From: Mesorhizobium sp. WSM4904
GTDB taxonomy: Bacteria; Pseudomonadota; Alphaproteobacteria; Rhizobiales; Rhizobiaceae
Assembly: GCF_029674545.1 (NCBI RefSeq)
Contig: NZ_CP121354.1
Location: 806,001 to 870,000 of the forward strand
Direction of reading: 5' to 3'
DNA: 64,000 nucleotides
Under the pieces are notes generated by a model that did no database searches, was not told the origin of the DNA, and saw only the letters and a list, made by a program, of their open reading frames with translations. Numbering within the stretch: the first letter of the stretch is position 1; the number at the start of each line of letters is the position of its first letter. Of this stretch, positions 1-8,475 are shown piece after piece. The translations under genes and the position numbers were made by a program.

Positions 1-3
1 CCA

Positions 4-507
4 TCAGGCCGCAAGCAGGTTGATCCTGTTTTCCGCCATTTCGGTGAGCTTGCGGTCGGTCGCCTGCTCTTCCTTGAGGTTCTTGGCCAGCACGTTGGCG
101 CAGTCGCTGCGGCCGAGCTGCTTGGCCCAGGCGATCAGCGTGCCGTAGCGTGTCATCTCGTAGTGCTCGACCGCCTGCGCGGACGCGATCAGCGCGGCGT
201 CGAGAACCTCCCGGTCGTCGATATCGGCACTCACCTCATCGGCTTCCTCGAGGATGCCGTCGATGGCTGGGCAGCTGACGGCCTTGGCCTTGACGCCGTG
301 CAGCTCGAACACCTGCTCGACGCGATCGATATGACCCTTGGTCTGCTCGAGGTGTTTTTCGAAGCCGGCCTTCAGCTGCGGATCGGTCGCCAAGCCGATC
401 ATCTTCGGCAGCGTCCGCTCTATCTTTTTCTCGGCATAATAGATGTCGCGCAGCATATGGATGAAGAGGTCGTCCAGCGTCTTGATGTCTTTCGAAAAGA
501 AACCCAT
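4..507 (-). CDS. Ferritin-like DUF892 (YciE/YciF-type) stress protein
   Basis: A 167-residue protein of the DUF892 ferritin-like family, the usual length for the family. Members form a four-helix bundle; their exact role is unsettled, but they are typically stress-induced in enterobacteria and rhizobia. Acidic and His residues that could bind metal are visible in YYAEKKIE (about residue 23) and VEHYEMTRYG (about residue 113). The ATG start at 507 follows a GGAAGGC ribosome site. The gene is monocistronic as far as can be seen and its stop codon lies at the window edge. A GGAAC-N16-CGTT promoter about 90 bases upstream suggests control by the general stress sigma factor EcfG. The family call is firm; the metal-binding role is inferred. 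Confidence 0.9.
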   Translation of the reverse strand: MGFFSKDIKTLDDLFIHMLRDIYYAEKKIERTLPKMIGLATDPQLKAGFEKHLEQTKGHIDRVEQVFELHGVKAKAVSCPAIDGILEEADEVSADIDDREVLDAALIASAQAVEHYEMTRYGTLIAWAKQLGRSDCANVLAKNLKEEQATDRKLTEMAENRINLLAA

Positions 508-596
508 GGCTGTTGCCTTCCATTGCTTGTTCCGGGTTGGGGATTCAATCGGCGGCGCGGCCGCCTTCGTCGGAGCCGCGCGGGCTTGAAGGAATC

Positions 597-621
597 AACG
601 TGTCCCTTCCGGGCCGGTTCC
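597..621 (-). promoter_or_regulatory. EcfG-type (general stress sigma) promoter for the ferritin-like gene
   Basis: On the minus strand the sequence reads GGAAC (621-617), a 16-base spacer, then CGTT (600-597). This is a perfect match to the GGAAC-N16/17-CGTT consensus of EcfG general stress promoters in alphaproteobacteria. It faces the DUF892 gene and leaves a leader of about 85 bases. DUF892 proteins are typical members of rhizobial EcfG regulons, which supports the call. Confidence 0.7.
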
Positions 622-898
622 TGACCTTTTGCGTAACGCGCAATGAAATTTCCGGATCGAACGTGAAACAGAAGCGCGTCCAAGCGACATCGAGACGAAA
701 CCTATGTGATGCAAAAGCCACACGAGCCGGAAACGCGACAAAAGGCACCGAAAGACCGCGAATCAGCCGCATTCCAGCCACGAAGCAACGAGTTTCGGAC
801 CACAAATTAACATCGCGTTCACCGACTATTCACGCCTCGACGCTATGCTCCCGGGCAATTCGGAAGGGACATCCGAAAACGGGACAGGGACAGGTAAA
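622..898. other. Non-coding interval
   Basis: This is the remainder of the gap between the ferritin-like gene and the small ORF at 899. Open frames here have no ribosome site or recognisable protein content. I see no palindromic repeat of the kinds that fill most other gaps. The stretch just before 899 (GGGACAGGGACAGG) could serve as a ribosome site for the small ORF. Confidence 0.4.
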
Positions 899-1045
899 AT
901 GAACTTCTGGAACCACATCGCCGGCTATGCCGCCGCCATTCGCGAATTCGTCGCGCCGACCTATCGGCCCGAGCGCTATTACATGCGCGGCCCGGGTCCG
1001 GCCTGCGCCCGCCGCGGCAACTCGCTCGGCGTCGGCACGCACTGA
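899..1045 (+). CDS. Possible small protein (48 aa), unknown
   Basis: A short frame of 48 codons beginning MNFWNHIAGYAAAIREF. It is preceded by a purine-rich GGGACAGGGACAGG about 5 bases before the ATG. The N-terminal half looks like an amphipathic helix; the C-terminal half is rich in Arg, Pro and Gly with two Tyr. It stands alone, with no neighbour in the same orientation for several kilobases. I do not recognise a family. It could equally be a chance frame in GC-rich DNA. Confidence 0.3.
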   Translation: MNFWNHIAGYAAAIREFVAPTYRPERYYMRGPGPACARRGNSLGVGTH

Positions 1046-1305
1046 CCGTCATGCCCGACAGCCGCCACAACAGCCGGATCTGCAAGCCGGCCGCCGACAA
1101 CCGCGCCACGACCTATCGTGACGAGCGCCCCGCCGTCGCCGACGGCAGGCGTGCGACAACGCCGCGCCTTTGACGCCGCCGGCGGCCGGCTTAGTGTCCC
1201 CTTGATTGTACAGGGGCACAAACAGCCGGGGCCGACATGACCGACCTGCCCCAACCGAAACGTCCCTTTGTCCAGCCGCGAATTTGCGCTGCTCCTGATC
1301 CCGCA

Positions 1306-1686
1306 TCATGGCGCCGGCTTGCCCGAGCCCTCGCAAGGTTCGAGCATAATCGCATCCGTTGCCGCCTTGCCCAGCTCCCTGCAATCTTCGGCCGTGCACA
1401 GCGTCCAGCCTTCCCCGGTCGCGCCGGAAGCCGCAAGCACAAGGCGCGGCTGAGCGCCGATCCGCGGCGCATAGACCCACCAGCCGTCCCGCAGCACTGA
1501 GCCCTCGGGCGGCTCCATGCCGGCGCCGGAGCCTTTGACGCGCGCTTCGACGATCAGTAGACCCGAAGACGTCACATTCCAGTCCTCCTGCCAACGCGTC
1601 CGCTCCACCGAATGTGTCCAGGACAGCGTGAAGGCGGCCGTGGCCAGAACCATCGTTTTCCCGCCAGCAAGGATACAGAGGCTCAC
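1306..1686 (-). CDS. DUF1850 protein of a TAXI-TRAP transporter operon
   Basis: A 126-residue DUF1850 protein. The family is encoded beside TRAP-TAXI fused permeases; its biochemical role is unknown. Translation probably begins at a GTG at 1686-1684 that overlaps the TGA of the permease gene (a GTGA overlap), which indicates translational coupling. The start reads VSLCILAGGKTMVLATAAF, giving a short hydrophobic N-terminus consistent with export or membrane anchoring. Downstream blocks such as FTLSWTHSVERTRWQEDW are typical of the family. Longer frames upstream lie inside the permease gene and were rejected. It is the third gene of the operon after the binding protein and permease. Confidence 0.8.
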   Translation of the reverse strand: MSLCILAGGKTMVLATAAFTLSWTHSVERTRWQEDWNVTSSGLLIVEARVKGSGAGMEPPEGSVLRDGWWVYAPRIGAQPRLVLAASGATGEGWTLCTAEDCRELGKAATDAIMLEPCEGSGKPAP

Positions 1687-3809
1687 GCAGCGTCCCTTAC
1701 CGAAGCCTGGTTGGCGCGCCAGCAATGCCAGCCGATCCATACCAACGCCAGCGCCCAGCCGGTCTCGTCGGTAAGCGGCAGCGCCGCCACCAGAAGCACG
1801 CCGGCGGCGAACGCGACCAAGCGCTCCCACCAGGCCATGCGGCGGGCAAGGAAGCCGACGGCGGCGGCGCCCCAGAGCACGATACCCATGCAGGCCTTGA
1901 CGACGATGTAGGCGACCTCGACGGGATAACCGAACGAAGCCGCGATCGGGCCGGCATCCTGCAGCATCAGCGCCGGCGTGTAGACCGCCATGAACGGCAC
2001 GACGAAGCCGGCGATGGCGAGCTTGGTCGCCTGGATGCCGATCTTGAGGCCGCTTTCCCTGGCCATGGGAGCGGCGGCGAAGGCGGCAAGCGCCACCGGC
2101 GGGGTGAGGTCGGCCATGATGCCGAAATAGAAAACGAACATGTGGCTGACGATGAGCGGCACGCCGAGCGACAGCAGCGCCGGACCGGCCAGGGAGGAGG
2201 TGATGATGTAGTTGGGGATGGTCGGGATGCCCATGCCGAGCACCAGGCAGGTAAGCATGGTCAGCACCAGCGACAGGAACAGATTGTTCTCGCCGATGGA
2301 GATGATCCAGCCGATGAAGGTCGAGGCGATGCCGGTCAGCGTCAGCGTGCCGATGACGATGCCGACGATGGCGCAGGCGATGCCGACCGGCAGCGCGTTC
2401 TTCGCCCCTTCGGCCAGCGAGTCGACACAGATGCGCAGCGTCTCGCGCCCACCCCTGAACGTGAAGCAGGCGATGATGAGCGCCGCGATGACCAGGCCGA
2501 GGCTATCGACGCCGAACCGCATGAAGGAGGCGGCGGCAAGGCCAAGCGCCAGCCAGAAGACGACGCGGAAGGCGAACGGTCCGATCAAGGCCGCCAGCGG
2601 CGTGCCGAGGATCAGCACGATGGTCAGCGCCAGACCCATCGTACCGGCGAAGATCGGCGTGTAGCCGGCAAACAGAAGATAGACGAGAACGGCGAGCGGC
2701 AGCACCAGCGGCCAGTGCTTTCCAACCGCTTCCCAGGGGTTGGGCAGGTCACCCTTGGCCATGCCGCGCAGGCCGGCCTTGCCGGCCTCCAGATGCACCT
2801 GCCAGAAACAGGCGCCGAAATAGAGCAGCGCCGGAATGATCGCCGCCTTCACCACCTCGGCATAGGCGATGTTCAGCGTCTCGGCCATGATGAAGGCGAC
2901 CGCGCCCATCACCGGCGGCATGATCTGGCCGCCCATCGAGGAGGTCGCCTCGACGGCCCCGGCAAAGGCCGAGCGGAAGCCGAAGCGCTTCATCAGCGGG
3001 ATGGTGAACTGGCCGCTAGCCACCACATTGGCGACGCCCGAACCGGAGATGGTGCCCATCAGCGCCGAGGAGAGCACGCAGACCTGGGCCGGGCCGCCGC
3101 GCCAGGAGCCGACCAGGCCGAGCGCGAAATCGTTGAACAGCGCGATCATGCCGGCGCGCTCGAGGAAGGCCGCGAAGACCACGAAGATGAAGATGTAAGC
3201 CGCCGAAACATAGACCGGCGTGCCGTATATGCCCTCGGTGCCATAGGCGAAGGTGTCGACCAGTTGGGCGAAATCGTAGCCGCGATGGACGAAGGGCGGC
3301 GGCAGATGATTGCCGACGAAGCAATAGGCGATGAAGATGAAGGCGATGACCGCGAGCGGCAGCCCCATCAGCCGCCGCGCCGCCTCGAAGACCAGCACCA
3401 CCAGCAGCGTGCCGACGATCAGGTCCGGCGCGGTGAGGAAGCCGGAGCGGCGGATGAGATCGGTATAGAACACCCAATTGTAGAGGCCGGTGGCGAAGCC
3501 CAGCCCACCGAGCGTCCAAAAAGCGGTTTTCGCCGCCATGCCGGTGGCGCGCAGATTGGCGATCAGGCCGAAGCCAAGCAGCAGCAGGAAGCCGACATGC
3601 ATGGCTCGCACCACCTGGCTGGGCAGGCTGCCATAGGCGGCGATGTAGATCTGGAAAACGGAAAAGGCGACGGCAATCAGGAAGGCCGCCTTCCCGGCGA
3701 TACCTTCGCCGAAGCCCGGCGGCAGGCCCTCGACTTGCTCCTCGACGACAGGGAGATGAAAAGTGGCCGAGTTGCCGCCGCTTGTCGTTCCAGACTTTGC
3801 TTCGCTCAT
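1683..3809 (-). CDS. TRAP transporter fused permease (DctQ-DctM type, TAXI class)
   Basis: An inner-membrane permease of about 708 residues in which the small (4TM) and large (12TM) TRAP subunits are fused, as is usual for TAXI systems. It should drive sodium- or proton-coupled uptake of an unknown, probably carboxylate, substrate delivered by the periplasmic binding protein at 4042-5001. Hydrophobic segments run through nearly the whole protein. The DctM-like part includes GTISGSGVANVVASGQF around residue 245 and GMGIPTIPNYIITSS around residue 530. The ATG at 3809 is chosen over a TTG five codons upstream; it begins MSEAKSG. A RIME-like palindrome separates it from the upstream binding-protein gene, so the operon may have unequal expression of its parts. 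Confidence 0.93.
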   Translation of the reverse strand: MSEAKSGTTSGGNSATFHLPVVEEQVEGLPPGFGEGIAGKAAFLIAVAFSVFQIYIAAYGSLPSQVVRAMHVGFLLLLGFGLIANLRATGMAAKTAFWTLGGLGFATGLYNWVFYTDLIRRSGFLTAPDLIVGTLLVVLVFEAARRLMGLPLAVIAFIFIAYCFVGNHLPPPFVHRGYDFAQLVDTFAYGTEGIYGTPVYVSAAYIFIFVVFAAFLERAGMIALFNDFALGLVGSWRGGPAQVCVLSSALMGTISGSGVANVVASGQFTIPLMKRFGFRSAFAGAVEATSSMGGQIMPPVMGAVAFIMAETLNIAYAEVVKAAIIPALLYFGACFWQVHLEAGKAGLRGMAKGDLPNPWEAVGKHWPLVLPLAVLVYLLFAGYTPIFAGTMGLALTIVLILGTPLAALIGPFAFRVVFWLALGLAAASFMRFGVDSLGLVIAALIIACFTFRGGRETLRICVDSLAEGAKNALPVGIACAIVGIVIGTLTLTGIASTFIGWIISIGENNLFLSLVLTMLTCLVLGMGIPTIPNYIITSSLAGPALLSLGVPLIVSHMFVFYFGIMADLTPPVALAAFAAAPMARESGLKIGIQATKLAIAGFVVPFMAVYTPALMLQDAGPIAASFGYPVEVAYIVVKACMGIVLWGAAAVGFLARRMAWWERLVAFAAGVLLVAALPLTDETGWALALVWIGWHCWRANQASVRDAA

Positions 3810-3847
3810 CCGACGCGTTCCCAAGCAAGCGAGATGTAGCGCGAGGC

Positions 3848-4013
3848 ACCCCCCTCTGCCCTGCCGGGCATCTCCCCCTCAAGGGGGGAGATCGGCAGCT
3901 TGGGTGCTGGCGTTTCATCTGCAATGTTGGCGATTTGCGAAAGCCGCGATGACAGCCAATCTCCCCCCTTGAGGGGGAGATGGCCGGCAGGCCAGAGGGG
4001 GGTGCCTGGCGAA
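3848..4013. repeat. RIME-like palindromic element, family B copy 1
   Basis: A roughly 165-base element with CCCCCTCTG-type ends in inverted orientation. Each half holds an ATCTCCCCC/GGGGGAGAT hairpin. A central module reads CTTTCGCAAATCGCCAACAT on the minus strand. The left-hand nested hairpin is TGCCC-TGCC-GGGCA and the right-hand one is TGGCC/GGCCA. It sits inside the TAXI-TRAP operon, between the binding protein and the permease, where it could protect or attenuate the transcript. The resemblance to rhizobial intergenic mosaic elements is from memory of that family. Confidence 0.85.
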
Positions 4014-4041
4014 GACATATGGGACTGGTGCACTACCTCCC

Positions 4042-5001
4042 TTATTTCAGCAGCCCTTTTTCCTTGTAATATTTCTCCGCGCCGGGATGCAGCGGCACCG
4101 GCATGCCGTTGAGCGCCTTGGCCGGATCGATCGCCTTGGCGGCGGCATGGGCGGCGGCGAGCTGATCGAGATGGTCGAACATCAGCTTGGTCATCTGATA
4201 GGCGGTCTCGTCGGAAACGTCGGCCCTGGTGACGAGGAAATTACCCACAGCGGCGGTCGCGACATCTTCCGTCTGGCCCTCATAGGTTCCCTTGGGAATG
4301 ACCACCGAAATATAGGGCGAGCCGATCTTGGCGACGTCCTCGGCCGGCACGGCGACGACGTTGATCGGCACCGAGGTGGCGAGGTCGCGGATCGAGGCGA
4401 CGCCGAGGCCCGCGGATTGCAGCGTGGCGTCGAGCTGGCGGTTCTTGATCAGCTCCACCGATTCGGCGAAGGGCAGATATTCTACCCGTCCGAGATCCTC
4501 ATATTTCAGCCCGGCGGCGGCGAAAATGGCACGGGCGTTGAGTTCGGTGCCGGAAGCAGGCGCGCCGACCGACAGGCTCTTGCCCTTGAGGTCGGCGAGC
4601 GTCTTGATGCCGGACTCCTTGCTGGCGACGATCTGGATGTAGTTGGGATAGATGGCGGCAATGCCGCGCAACTTGTCGAGCTTGCCGGGAAAGCCAGCCT
4701 CGGTGTTGCCTTCGGCGGCGAGCTTCACCGAATCGCCGAGCGCGAAGGCTATCTCGCCCTTGCCCTGCTGCAGCAGGTTGAGGTTCTCGACCGAGGCCTT
4801 CGTTGCCTGCACCTGGGTGCGGGCGCCTTCGATGCCCTTGCCGTAAATCTCGGACAGCGCGACGCCGAGCGGATAATAGACGCCCGACGTGCCGCCGGTC
4901 AGCACGTTGATGAATTCCTGCGCCCCGGCCGACATGGCGCCGAGGCCGAGCGACAGCGCCAGCGCGCCGGCGGCAACAAATTTCGTCCTGAAATCGAGCA
5001 T
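4042..5001 (-). CDS. TAXI-family TRAP solute-binding protein
   Basis: A 319-residue periplasmic binding protein of the TAXI family. It has an N-terminal signal peptide (FVAAGALALSLGLGAMSAGAQ, cleavage probably after AGA). The mature protein starts FINVLTGGTSGVYYPLG, the hallmark TAXI glycine-rich segment. A second conserved region is SVGAPASGTELNAR around residue 145. It is the first gene of the operon with the fused permease and DUF1850 protein. The ATG at 5001 is preceded by an AGGAGGAGG ribosome site. The substrate cannot be read from sequence; TAXI proteins studied elsewhere bind glutamate or other carboxylates. Confidence 0.93.
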   Translation of the reverse strand: MLDFRTKFVAAGALALSLGLGAMSAGAQEFINVLTGGTSGVYYPLGVALSEIYGKGIEGARTQVQATKASVENLNLLQQGKGEIAFALGDSVKLAAEGNTEAGFPGKLDKLRGIAAIYPNYIQIVASKESGIKTLADLKGKSLSVGAPASGTELNARAIFAAAGLKYEDLGRVEYLPFAESVELIKNRQLDATLQSAGLGVASIRDLATSVPINVVAVPAEDVAKIGSPYISVVIPKGTYEGQTEDVATAAVGNFLVTRADVSDETAYQMTKLMFDHLDQLAAAHAAAKAIDPAKALNGMPVPLHPGAEKYYKEKGLLK

Positions 5002-5184
5002 AGGGTTTCCTCCTCCTGAAACGATCGCGCCGCGCCGCCTCCCCCGGCACGAATTCGGGGGAGTTTAGACAGCGAGCGACAAATGCCAACCCGCAATTGC
5101 AGCCATTAGACGAACGGTTGAGTGGTGGCGAAAAGCGCCGGCTTGCGCTCGATTGCTTTGGGGACGAAAGATTTTTCGGACGCC

Positions 5185-5211
5185 TGTCGAAATCGGCCGA
5201 CGCCGCACGAC
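5185..5211 (+). promoter_or_regulatory. Candidate ECF42-type promoter for the DGPF-sigma operon
   Basis: TGTCGA (5185-5190), a 17-base spacer, then CGAC (5208-5211) lies about 48 bases before the DGPF gene. Promoters recognised by ECF42 sigma factors in Streptomyces are described with a TGTCGA -35 element and a CGA/C-like -10 element upstream of DGPF genes. The match here, ahead of a DGPF gene linked to an ECF42-like sigma gene, suggests autoregulation. This is inference from motif and context. Confidence 0.55.
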
Positions 5212-5258
5212 ATAGGTCGGCACGCGACGATGCGGCCTTCAGAAAACGGGAGAAGACC

Positions 5259-5627
5259 ATGCGATACATGCTTTTGATCTATAATGACGAAGCCGCGATG
5301 GCGAACGCTCCGAAAGAGCAAACCCAACAGACCCTCGCGGCCTACGGCGCCTATACCGAGGCGCTCAAGAAATCCGGCGCTTATATCGCCGGCGAGCGGC
5401 TGCGTCCGACCCAGGCGGCCACCTCGGTGCGGCTGGCCAGCGGCAAGACCAATGTGCTCGATGGCCCCTATGCCGACACCAAGGAGCAATTGGCGGGCTT
5501 CTACATGATCGAGGCGGCCGACATCGACACGGCCATCGAATGGGGTGCGCGCTGCCCCGCGTCCTCCACCGGCACGGTCGAGGTGCGGCCGATCTGGGAA
5601 ATGGCCGAGTACGTCGCCGCGGAGTGA
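5259..5627 (+). CDS. DGPF-domain (YCII-related) protein
   Basis: A 122-residue YCII/DGPF-family protein (begins MRYMLLIYNDEAAMA). The DGPYADTKEQLAGF block around residues 68-81 is the motif that names the family. The fold is a ferredoxin-like alpha-beta barrel; no enzyme activity has been firmly assigned. The ATG at 5259 follows CGGGAGAAG. It is six bases upstream of an ECF42-like sigma factor gene, the standard genomic pairing for that sigma group, so it is likely a target or partner of that regulator. The longer frame starting at 5097 covers a probable promoter and was rejected. Confidence 0.9.
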   Translation: MRYMLLIYNDEAAMANAPKEQTQQTLAAYGAYTEALKKSGAYIAGERLRPTQAATSVRLASGKTNVLDGPYADTKEQLAGFYMIEAADIDTAIEWGARCPASSTGTVEVRPIWEMAEYVAAE

Positions 5628-5633
5628 CCCGCG

Positions 5634-6881
5634 ATGGATGATCGCTCGGGGATCGCGCGGGCGGCGGCGGAAGCGGCCGCCCGGCGCAGCTACGGCAAGC
5701 TGGTCGCGTGGGTCGCGGCGCGTACGCGCGACGTCGCCGGCGCCGAGGACGCGCTGGCCGACGCCTTCGCCGCCGCGCTCGAACGCTGGCCCCGAGCCGG
5801 CGTGCCGGAGCAACCGGAAGCCTGGCTGCTGTCGGTGGCGCGCCGGCGCGAGGTGGACGCAGTGCGGCGGCGGCTGACCGGCGAGGCGGCGCGCGATCAC
5901 CTGAAGCTGATCGCCGAAGAGATGGAGGCGCGCATGAACGGCGAGGAGCTGCCGGACGACAGGTTGCGGCTGATGTTCGCCTGCGCCCACCCGGCGATCG
6001 ACACCAGCGTGCGCGCGCCGCTGATCCTGCAGACGATCCTCGGTTTCGACGCCGCGACGATCGCCTCGGCCTTTCTGGTCTCGCCGGCAACGATGGGCCA
6101 GCGGCTGGTGCGGGCCAAGGCGCGCATCCGCGAGACCGGGATTCCGTTCCGCGTGCCGGAGCAGGCGGAACTCGGCGATCGGCTGGGCGCGGTGCTGGAG
6201 GCGATCTACGCCACCTTCGCCGAAGGCTGGTCGGACCCGACCGGCACCGACACCCGGCGGCGCAATCTCGCCACCGAAGGCATCTGGCTTGGACGGCTGG
6301 TCGCCTCGCTGATGCCGGACGAGCCGGAAGTGCTCGGGCTGCTGGCGCTGATGCTGTTTGCCGAGGCGCGACGCTCGGCGAGGCGCGGCGCGCAAGGGGA
6401 TTTCGTGCCCTTGGCCGAGCAGGATATCGCGCTCTGGGACGGCGGCCTGATCGACGAGGCGGAAGCCTTGTTGGTGCGCGCCGCGCAAAGGGGCATCATC
6501 GGCCGCTACCAGCTGGAGGCCGCCGTGCAGTCCGCGCATACGGCGCGCCGGCGGGGCTGCGGCACGGACTGGGCGGCGATCCGCCAGCTTTACGACGCGC
6601 TGCAGGCCGTGGCCGAATCGCCGGTGGTGGCGATCAACCGTGCGGTGGCGATCGCCGAAACCGAGGGGGTTTCGGCCGGCCTGGCGGCGCTTTATGTGCT
6701 GGGCGAGGACAGAAGGCTGCAGGACTACCAGCCCTATTGGGCCGCCCGCGCCGGGCTGTTGGCCAGGCTCGGCAACACGAAGCAGGCGGCCCAGTCCTAC
6801 GACCGGGCGATCGGCCTCGAGCGCGACCCGGCGCTGCGGCGTTTCCTGCAGGGCGAGAAGGCGAAGCTTGTTAGGGGTTAG
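5634..6881 (+). CDS. ECF42-group RNA polymerase sigma factor with long C-terminal extension
   Basis: A 415-residue sigma-70 family protein. Region 2 is at the N-terminus (DVAGAEDALADAFAAALERW, WLLSVARRREVD) and region 4 lies around residues 125-170 (TILGFDAATIASAFLVSPAT, then RLVRAKARIRE). It is far longer than ordinary ECF sigma factors because of a helical, TPR-like extension of about 230 residues, the feature of the ECF42 group. No anti-sigma gene is adjacent; in this group the extension is thought to be needed for activity. Coupled to the DGPF gene six bases upstream. The signal it responds to is unknown. Confidence 0.88.
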   Translation: MDDRSGIARAAAEAAARRSYGKLVAWVAARTRDVAGAEDALADAFAAALERWPRAGVPEQPEAWLLSVARRREVDAVRRRLTGEAARDHLKLIAEEMEARMNGEELPDDRLRLMFACAHPAIDTSVRAPLILQTILGFDAATIASAFLVSPATMGQRLVRAKARIRETGIPFRVPEQAELGDRLGAVLEAIYATFAEGWSDPTGTDTRRRNLATEGIWLGRLVASLMPDEPEVLGLLALMLFAEARRSARRGAQGDFVPLAEQDIALWDGGLIDEAEALLVRAAQRGIIGRYQLEAAVQSAHTARRRGCGTDWAAIRQLYDALQAVAESPVVAINRAVAIAETEGVSAGLAALYVLGEDRRLQDYQPYWAARAGLLARLGNTKQAAQSYDRAIGLERDPALRRFLQGEKAKLVRG

Positions 6882-6900
6882 GGCAGGAAGCCCCCAACCT

Positions 6901-7083
6901 CGTCATTCCAGGGCGGAGCAGCCGCGAAGCGGCGTCGCGGAGACCCTGGAATCCATTCCGTTACCTTGGCCGACGGATGCAAGCGGAGCAGAATTCTGCA
7001 CCGTTGCTACGCCTTGATGTCACGGAATGGATCCTCGGGTCTGCGCGCGTCGCTTCGCTCCTCGCTCCGCCCGTGGATGACGA
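6901..7083. repeat. Double-palindrome element, family A copy 1
   Basis: About 180 bases made of two inverted halves with ends reading CGTCAT and ATGACG. The halves pair through CCATTCCGT and ACGGAATGG. Each half is itself a hairpin: the left stem is ATTCCAGGG/CCCTGGAAT with inner stem GCCGC-GAA-GCGGC, and the right stem is ATCCTCGGG/CCCGTGGAT. A GAATTC-containing core lies between them. It fills the gap between the sigma factor gene and cysK, which converge on it, and may act as a bidirectional terminator. Confidence 0.9.
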
Positions 7084-7100
7084 GGTTCGGAGGCTTCGGC

Positions 7101-8081
7101 CTACGCCCCCAACCCGTCGAACAGGATCGTCGAGAGGTAGCGCTCGGCGAAGGACGGGATGACGACGACGAGGTTCTTGCCCTTGTTCTCCGGCCGCGAG
7201 CCGACGACGATCGCCGCCTGGAGCGCGGCTCCCGACGAGATGCCGACCGGGACGCCTTCGAGGCGGGCGACGAGGCGCGCATTGGCGACCGAATCCTCGT
7301 TCGAGACCCTGACGATCTCGTCATAGATCGAGGTGTCGAGAATCTTGGGCGCGAAGCCGGCGCCGATGCCTTGAATCTTGTGCGGGCCGGGCTGGCCGCC
7401 GGAGAGCACCGGCGAGGCCTCCGGCTCGACCGCCACGACATGCAGCGAGGGCTTGCGCTTCTTCAGCACCTGGCCGACGCCGGTGATGGTGCCCCCCGTG
7501 CCGATGCCGGCGACGAAGATGTCGACCTCGCCATTGGTGTCGTTCCAGATCTCCTCCGCCGTGGTACGGCGGTGGATCTCCGGGTTGGCCGGGTTCTCGA
7601 ACTGCTGCGGGATGATGGCGTTGGGCAGCGTCGCGGCAAGCTCGTCGGCCTTGGCGATGGCGCCCTTCATGCCTTTCGGCCCTTCGGTGAGCACCAGCTC
7701 GGCGCCAAGCAGCGCCAGCATCTTGCGGCGCTCGACCGACATCGTCTCCGGCATGGTGAGGATCAGCTTGTAGCCCTTGGCTGCCGCTGCGAAGGCCAGC
7801 GCGATGCCGGTGTTGCCGGAGGTCGGCTCGATCAGCGTGGTCTTGCCGGGCGCGATCTTGCCGGCCTCCTCCAGCGCCTCGATCATGGCGACGCCGATAC
7901 GGTCCTTGACCGAAGCGATCGGGTTGAAGAATTCGAGCTTGGCGAGGACATTGGCGACGATGCCCTTCTCCTTGGCGAATTTATCCAGCCGAACCAGCGG
8001 CGTGTCTCCAATCGTCTCGGTGATCGAGTTGAAGATGCGGCCGCGGCCGGGGACACGCGCGGAGGTGACGGGCTTGTTCAT
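7101..8081 (-). CDS. cysK: Cysteine synthase A (O-acetylserine sulfhydrylase)
   Basis: A 326-residue PLP enzyme of the cysteine synthase family. It makes cysteine from O-acetylserine and sulfide. The PLP lysine is in [11 protein letters not shown] (about residue 47), followed by the substrate loop [11 protein letters not shown] and the phosphate-binding loop [10 protein letters not shown] (about residue 180). The ATG at 8081 ([10 protein letters not shown]) has a GGGAG ribosome site. A longer frame reaching 8327 translates a palindromic repeat and was rejected. Monocistronic between two family A repeats. A second PLP sulfur enzyme set (CBS/CGL) lies at 35-38 kb. Confidence 0.95.
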   Translation of the reverse strand: MNKPVTSARVPGRGRIFNSITETIGDTPLVRLDKFAKEKGIVANVLAKLEFFNPIASVKDRIGVAMIEALEEAGKIAPGKTTLIEPTSGNTGIALAFAAAAKGYKLILTMPETMSVERRKMLALLGAELVLTEGPKGMKGAIAKADELAATLPNAIIPQQFENPANPEIHRRTTAEEIWNDTNGEVDIFVAGIGTGGTITGVGQVLKKRKPSLHVVAVEPEASPVLSGGQPGPHKIQGIGAGFAPKILDTSIYDEIVRVSNEDSVANARLVARLEGVPVGISSGAALQAAIVVGSRPENKGKNLVVVIPSFAERYLSTILFDGLGA

Positions 8082-8260
8082 TGGTTTCGCTCCCAAGGCA
8101 AAGGCATAGGCAAACAGAATAAGGCTTTCAGCCGCGCAAGATAGGCCGGCCGCCGAAAATATCCGAGTGGGGCGGTTGCTGAAAACCACCCCGCGCCGGA
8201 AAATACGATTCCTTTCACGCCACTTGTCGGAGGTTCGATATAGCCGAAGCTCCCCAGCTT

Positions 8261-8470
8261 CGTCATCCTGGGGCGGAGCAAGGAGCGAAGCGACGCGGCG
8301 CAGACCCCAGGATCCATGCCGTGACATCAGAGAGCCGCAGCGGTGCAGGCTTTGGTCCGGACATCCGATGTCGGTGATCCGCGGAGCCTGGTTCTGAACC
8401 GCTGCACTTTTCGTGTGGCGTCACGGCATGGATCCCAGGGTCTACGCTTCGCTTCGCCCTGGGATGACGA
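8261..8470. repeat. Double-palindrome element, family A copy 2
   Basis: The left half stem is ATCCTGGGG/CCCCAGGAT and the right half stem is ATCCCAGGG/CCCTGGGAT. The halves pair through CCATGCCGTGAC and GTCACGGCATGG. It occupies the gap between the cysK start and the LysE stop. The remaining bases 8082-8260 hold the cysK leader; no further gene is seen there. Confidence 0.9.
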
Positions 8471-8475
8471 AAGAG

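Noticed and set aside
1725..3839. A 704-codon open frame on the plus strand opposite the TRAP permease
   Set aside because: Its translation is a low-complexity mix of Arg, Gly, Asp and His, typical of an antisense shadow in GC-rich DNA, and the minus strand carries a clear membrane permease.
8082..8327. An N-terminal extension of cysK
   Set aside because: It translates part of a family A palindrome, which yields similar peptides (such as SLLRPRMTK) at many unrelated loci.
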